Shown here: positions 6,213-8,308 of the stretch, piece by piece
How positions within the stretch are numbered: position 1 is the stretch's first letter
Layout: each line of letters opens with the position of its first letter
Source of the DNA: an uncultured cyanobacterium
Lineage (GTDB): Bacteria; Cyanobacteriota; Cyanobacteriia; PCC-6307; Cyanobiaceae
NCBI GenBank assembly: GCA_903921295.1
Contig: CAIXOZ010000021.1
Coordinates: forward strand, 1-8,308
Direction: 5' to 3'
DNA: 8,308 bases
Made by a program: the position numbers and the translations under genes
Notes under the pieces: model-generated
Database searches by the model: none
What the model was told of the DNA's origin: nothing
Seen by the model: only the letters and a program-made list of their open reading frames with translations

Positions 6213-6459
6213 GGGGAACGAGGCTCACCCCTTCGGGTGGCGGTGTGGGATCGGGATCGGCGATCAGCATGTGCTGGAGCACGATCTCAGGGCGTTCGCT
6301 GTCGCGCCAGCGAATCCGGTAGGCGGGCATCTTGGTGCCCCGGCTGGTGGTCTGCTCCACCGGCTCCATGACCCAACCACGGCGGGAACGCCCCTGGGGG
6401 TTGCGCTTCACCACCGCGTCCGCATGCTTGAAGCGGAAACCGACGCGCTCACCGCTCAT
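6196..6459 (-). CDS. Small conserved-looking hypothetical protein, basic, with Pro-rich tail
   Basis: I do not recognise this 87-residue protein. It begins MSGERVGFRFKHAD, has a strongly basic middle (VVKRNPQGRSRRGWV, 17-31), then PAYRIRWRDSERPEIVLQHML (45-65), and ends in a Pro-rich tail (71-86). Alternating hydrophobic and charged residues with a Gly-Trp-Val turn suggest a small beta-barrel of the SH3/KOW kind, which would fit nucleic acid or protein binding; that is inference. It has no Cys, signal peptide or membrane segment. It lies downstream of lysS on the same strand, so it may share its transcript. The ATG at 6459 is preferred over an in-frame GTG at 6498, because a GATACT -10-like hexamer (6494-6489) sits just upstream and the extra 13 residues look unconserved in character. 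Neither start has a clear ribosome-binding site. Confidence 0.65.
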   Translation of the reverse strand: MSGERVGFRFKHADAVVKRNPQGRSRRGWVMEPVEQTTSRGTKMPAYRIRWRDSERPEIVLQHMLIADPDPTPPPEGVSLVPPAPKG

Positions 6460-6503
6460 GGGTTGGGAAACTTTGCCTACGTGAGTCCAGTATCTCACTG
6501 CAC

Positions 6504-6517
6504 CGGTTCCGGAGCCG
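6504..6517. repeat. 14-base near-perfect palindrome in the lysS-to-small-gene gap
   Basis: CGGTTCCGGAGCCG reads as its own reverse complement except for one T/G pair. It lies 21 bases downstream of the lysS stop and upstream of the GATACT element of the next gene. It could be an operator or a remnant of a terminator. With no loop and no T-tract it is not a typical terminator. Confidence 0.2.
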
Positions 6518-6537
6518 AACTTCAGCGCACGCTCGGT

Positions 6538-8040
6538 TCAGACCTCGGTCCTGGGCTCAGGCCGCAACAGGGGGAACGCAATCACATCCCGGATGGAGGC
6601 GCTGTCGGTGAGCAGCATCGCCAGCCGATCGATGCCGATGCCGAGACCGCCGGTGGGGGGCATGCCCACCTCAAGGGCCTGGAGGAAGTCCTCGTCCACC
6701 CCCTGAGCCTCCAGATCGCCGGCAGCCCGCCGTTCCTGCTGCTGTTCGAGCCGCTTCCGCTGATCAACCGGATCGATCAGCTCACTGAAGGCATTGGCGG
6801 TTTCACGGCCGACGATGAAGAGTTCAAAGCGCTCAACCATCCCGGGCTTGCTGCGGTGAGCCCGGGCCAGCGGCGAATTCTCCACCGGGTAATCGATCAC
6901 GAAGGTGGGCTGAATCAGATCGGCCTCCACCCGCTGCTCAAACGCCTCCACCAAGAGCCGTCCAATCGAATCGGCCAGAGCCGGCACCTCCAGGCCCCGG
7001 GCTTCCATCGCCGCCGCCGCCTGGTCACGGCTGCTGAAGCTCGTGAAGTCGAGGCCCGTGGCCTCCTCCACCAGCTCATGCATCGTCGCCCGGCGCCAGG
7101 GGGGAGTGAGGTCGATCGCCGTGCCCTGGTAGGTGAGGCGGGTGTCTCCGCACACCTGCTGGCTGACATGGGCGATCAGCTGCTCGGTCAGGGCCATCAT
7201 GGCCACGTAATCGGCATAGGCCTGATACACCTCCACGGAGGTGAATTCAGGGTTGTGGCGGGTGCTGACGCCTTCGTTGCGGAAGATCCGACCGAGCTCG
7301 TAGACCCGCTCAAACCCACCCACCACAAGACGCTTCAGGTGCAGCTCGGTGGCGATCCGCAGGGTCAGGGGCAGATCCAGGGCGTTGTGGTGCGTCTCGA
7401 AGGGGCGGGCATCAGCACCGCCGGGAACCGACTGCAGCACCGGGGTCTCGATCTCCAGAAAGCCCCGCTCATCGAGCCAGCGGCGGATGGCACTGACAAG
7501 CACGGCACGACGCCGGAAGGTCTCCCGGGTGTCGGGCGACACGATCAGATCGAGATGGCGCTGACGGTAGCGCTTCTCGACATCGGCCAGACCATGCCAC
7601 TTGTCGGGCAGGGGTTGCAGGCTCTTGCTGAGCATCTGCCAGCGCTTCACCTTCACCGACAGCTCGCCGCGATCGGTGCGGCGCAGGGAACCCTCAACAC
7701 CGATCCAGTCGCCGGCATCCACAAGGGTGGTGAGCTGACTGAAGGCCTCAGGCTGGTCCGGCAGCGAGGCCTCCAGGGTGGCCTTCTCCAGATAGAGCTG
7801 GATCGGCCCGGTCTCATCGGTGAGCGTGAAGAAGGCGAGTTTGCCCATCACCCGACGGGTCATCACCCGGCCAGCCACCGCCACGGTCAGATCCCGCTCC
7901 TCACCGTTCGGCAGGTCGGCATGGGCCAGCTGAAGCTCGCCGTGGCGATGGCTGGGGGCAAAGCCCAGGGCATAGGGTCCCTGCCCCAGCTCCGCCAGGG
8001 TGCGGGCTTTCTCCAGGCGGGTCTCGCGCAGCTCTGACAA
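6538..8040 (-). CDS. lysS: Lysyl-tRNA synthetase, class II
   Basis: LysRS charges tRNA-Lys with lysine using ATP in the cytoplasm. The 500-residue product has an N-terminal OB-fold anticodon-binding domain (about 48-140, with GRVMTRRVMGKLAFFTLTDETG at 57-78). The class II core follows: motif 1 region FLEIETPVLQSVPGGADARPF (194-214), motif 2 RIFRNEGVSTRHNPEF (251-266) and motif 3 GGLGIGIDRLAML (464-476). The insertion between motifs 2 and 3 is of normal LysRS length. I choose the TTG at 8040 because it gives MSELRETRLEKA, the N-terminus I recall for other cyanobacterial LysRS. An in-frame GTG at 8100 would add 20 residues (Gly/Ala/Pro-rich) with no family counterpart and would begin 27 bases after rpaB. 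No strong ribosome-binding site precedes either. The gene follows rpaB on the same strand. Confidence 0.95.
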   Translation of the reverse strand: MSELRETRLEKARTLAELGQGPYALGFAPSHRHGELQLAHADLPNGEERDLTVAVAGRVMTRRVMGKLAFFTLTDETGPIQLYLEKATLEASLPDQPEAFSQLTTLVDAGDWIGVEGSLRRTDRGELSVKVKRWQMLSKSLQPLPDKWHGLADVEKRYRQRHLDLIVSPDTRETFRRRAVLVSAIRRWLDERGFLEIETPVLQSVPGGADARPFETHHNALDLPLTLRIATELHLKRLVVGGFERVYELGRIFRNEGVSTRHNPEFTSVEVYQAYADYVAMMALTEQLIAHVSQQVCGDTRLTYQGTAIDLTPPWRRATMHELVEEATGLDFTSFSSRDQAAAAMEARGLEVPALADSIGRLLVEAFEQRVEADLIQPTFVIDYPVENSPLARAHRSKPGMVERFELFIVGRETANAFSELIDPVDQRKRLEQQQERRAAGDLEAQGVDEDFLQALEVGMPPTGGLGIGIDRLAMLLTDSASIRDVIAFPLLRPEPRTEV

Positions 8041-8127
8041 GGCAGCGGTGGTCTCAGCTCGGAGCCATCCTGCAGGAGCACCCGACCCGGCCGACCGCAC
8101 CGGGGCCCGGCCGTGCCGCAGGCGCCC

Positions 8128-8307
8128 TCAGACGGCTGCCGAACTCAGGGCCGGATCGCCGAGGCGCTGGGAGGCGTAGCCGGTGCCACGCACCGTCAGG
8201 ATCAGCTCCGGATTGCGGGGATCGGGCTCAAGCTTGCCCCGCAGACGCGCCACGTACACGTCCACGACCCGCAGGTCGGCGGCACGGCGCGGCGGGTAGC
8301 CCCAGAG
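8128..8307 (-). CDS. rpaB: RpaB-type response regulator, C-terminal end (5' part outside window)
   Basis: Only the last 59 residues are in the window, ending at a TGA (8130-8128). They form the end of an OmpR/PhoB-type winged-helix DNA-binding domain. LWGYPPRR is followed by the recognition helix region DLRVVDVYVARLRGKLE, then NPELILTVRGTGYASQRLG and a short tail. The TRVVDVHxSRLRxKLE...NPELILTARGTGY pattern is characteristic of cyanobacterial RpaB/Ycf27, the regulator that binds HLR1 elements at high-light-responsive genes. Several usually conserved positions differ (Ala-Asp-Leu in place of Val-Asp-Thr, Tyr-Val in place of His-Ile). A paralogue is therefore possible. The receiver domain and start lie beyond the right edge. 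Confidence 0.8.
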   Translation of the reverse strand, partial: LWGYPPRRAADLRVVDVYVARLRGKLEPDPRNPELILTVRGTGYASQRLGDPALSSAAV

Positions 8308-8308
8308 C

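Noticed and set aside
6190..8037. 615-residue plus-strand open frame opposite lysS
   Set aside because: It is antisense to a clear LysRS with all class II motifs. Its product is rich in Gly, His and Leu without domains. Long antisense frames are common in high-GC DNA.
8096..8115. GC-rich hairpin candidate between rpaB and lysS
   Set aside because: The stem is only 4 + 3 bp with a bulge and no T-tract; not distinguishable from GC-rich background.

Overview
The window looks like the chromosome of a high-GC picocyanobacterium (Synechococcus/Cyanobium-like). The grounds are an RpaB/Ycf27-type regulator next to a cyanobacterial-style lysS, a cysteine synthase close to cyanobacterial homologues, three exact copies of the cyanobacterial HIP1 octamer GCGATCGC, and a strong preference for Arg over Lys. 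Genus-level placement is inference.

Layout. Positions 1-2875 (minus strand) hold a cysteine synthase gene followed by a membrane-anchored Ser/Thr-kinase-like gene. Their stop and start codons overlap as TGATG, and the kinase gene runs off the left edge. A short divergent intergenic region (about 2876-2946) follows. Positions 2947-6107 (plus strand) hold a compact four-gene cluster: egtB (iron-dependent sulfoxide synthase), egtD (histidine trimethyltransferase), a 76-residue small protein and a 164-residue coiled-coil protein. Two of the three junctions are ATGA overlaps. A gap with a hairpin separates this cluster from the convergent minus-strand genes: a small hypothetical protein (6196-6459), lysS (6538-8040) and the C-terminal end of rpaB (8128-8307, entering from the right edge).

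How it fits together. EgtD makes hercynine (trimethylhistidine) from histidine. EgtB joins it to a thiol donor in an O2-dependent step on the way to ergothioneine. Cysteine synthase, divergently transcribed next door, makes the cysteine that could be the donor. No egtA, egtC or egtE is present, so any glutamyl-cysteine branch and the final C-S lyase must lie elsewhere or be replaced.

The most interesting points are these. (1) Two proteins of unknown function are locked into the egtBD operon. (2) The kinase has a canonical catalytic lobe, but its whole N-terminal 330 residues contain no lysine and it lacks the alpha-C glutamate, while being translationally coupled to cysteine synthase. No RNA genes, CRISPR arrays or insertion sequences were seen. 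No stretch longer than 300 bases is without a gene.
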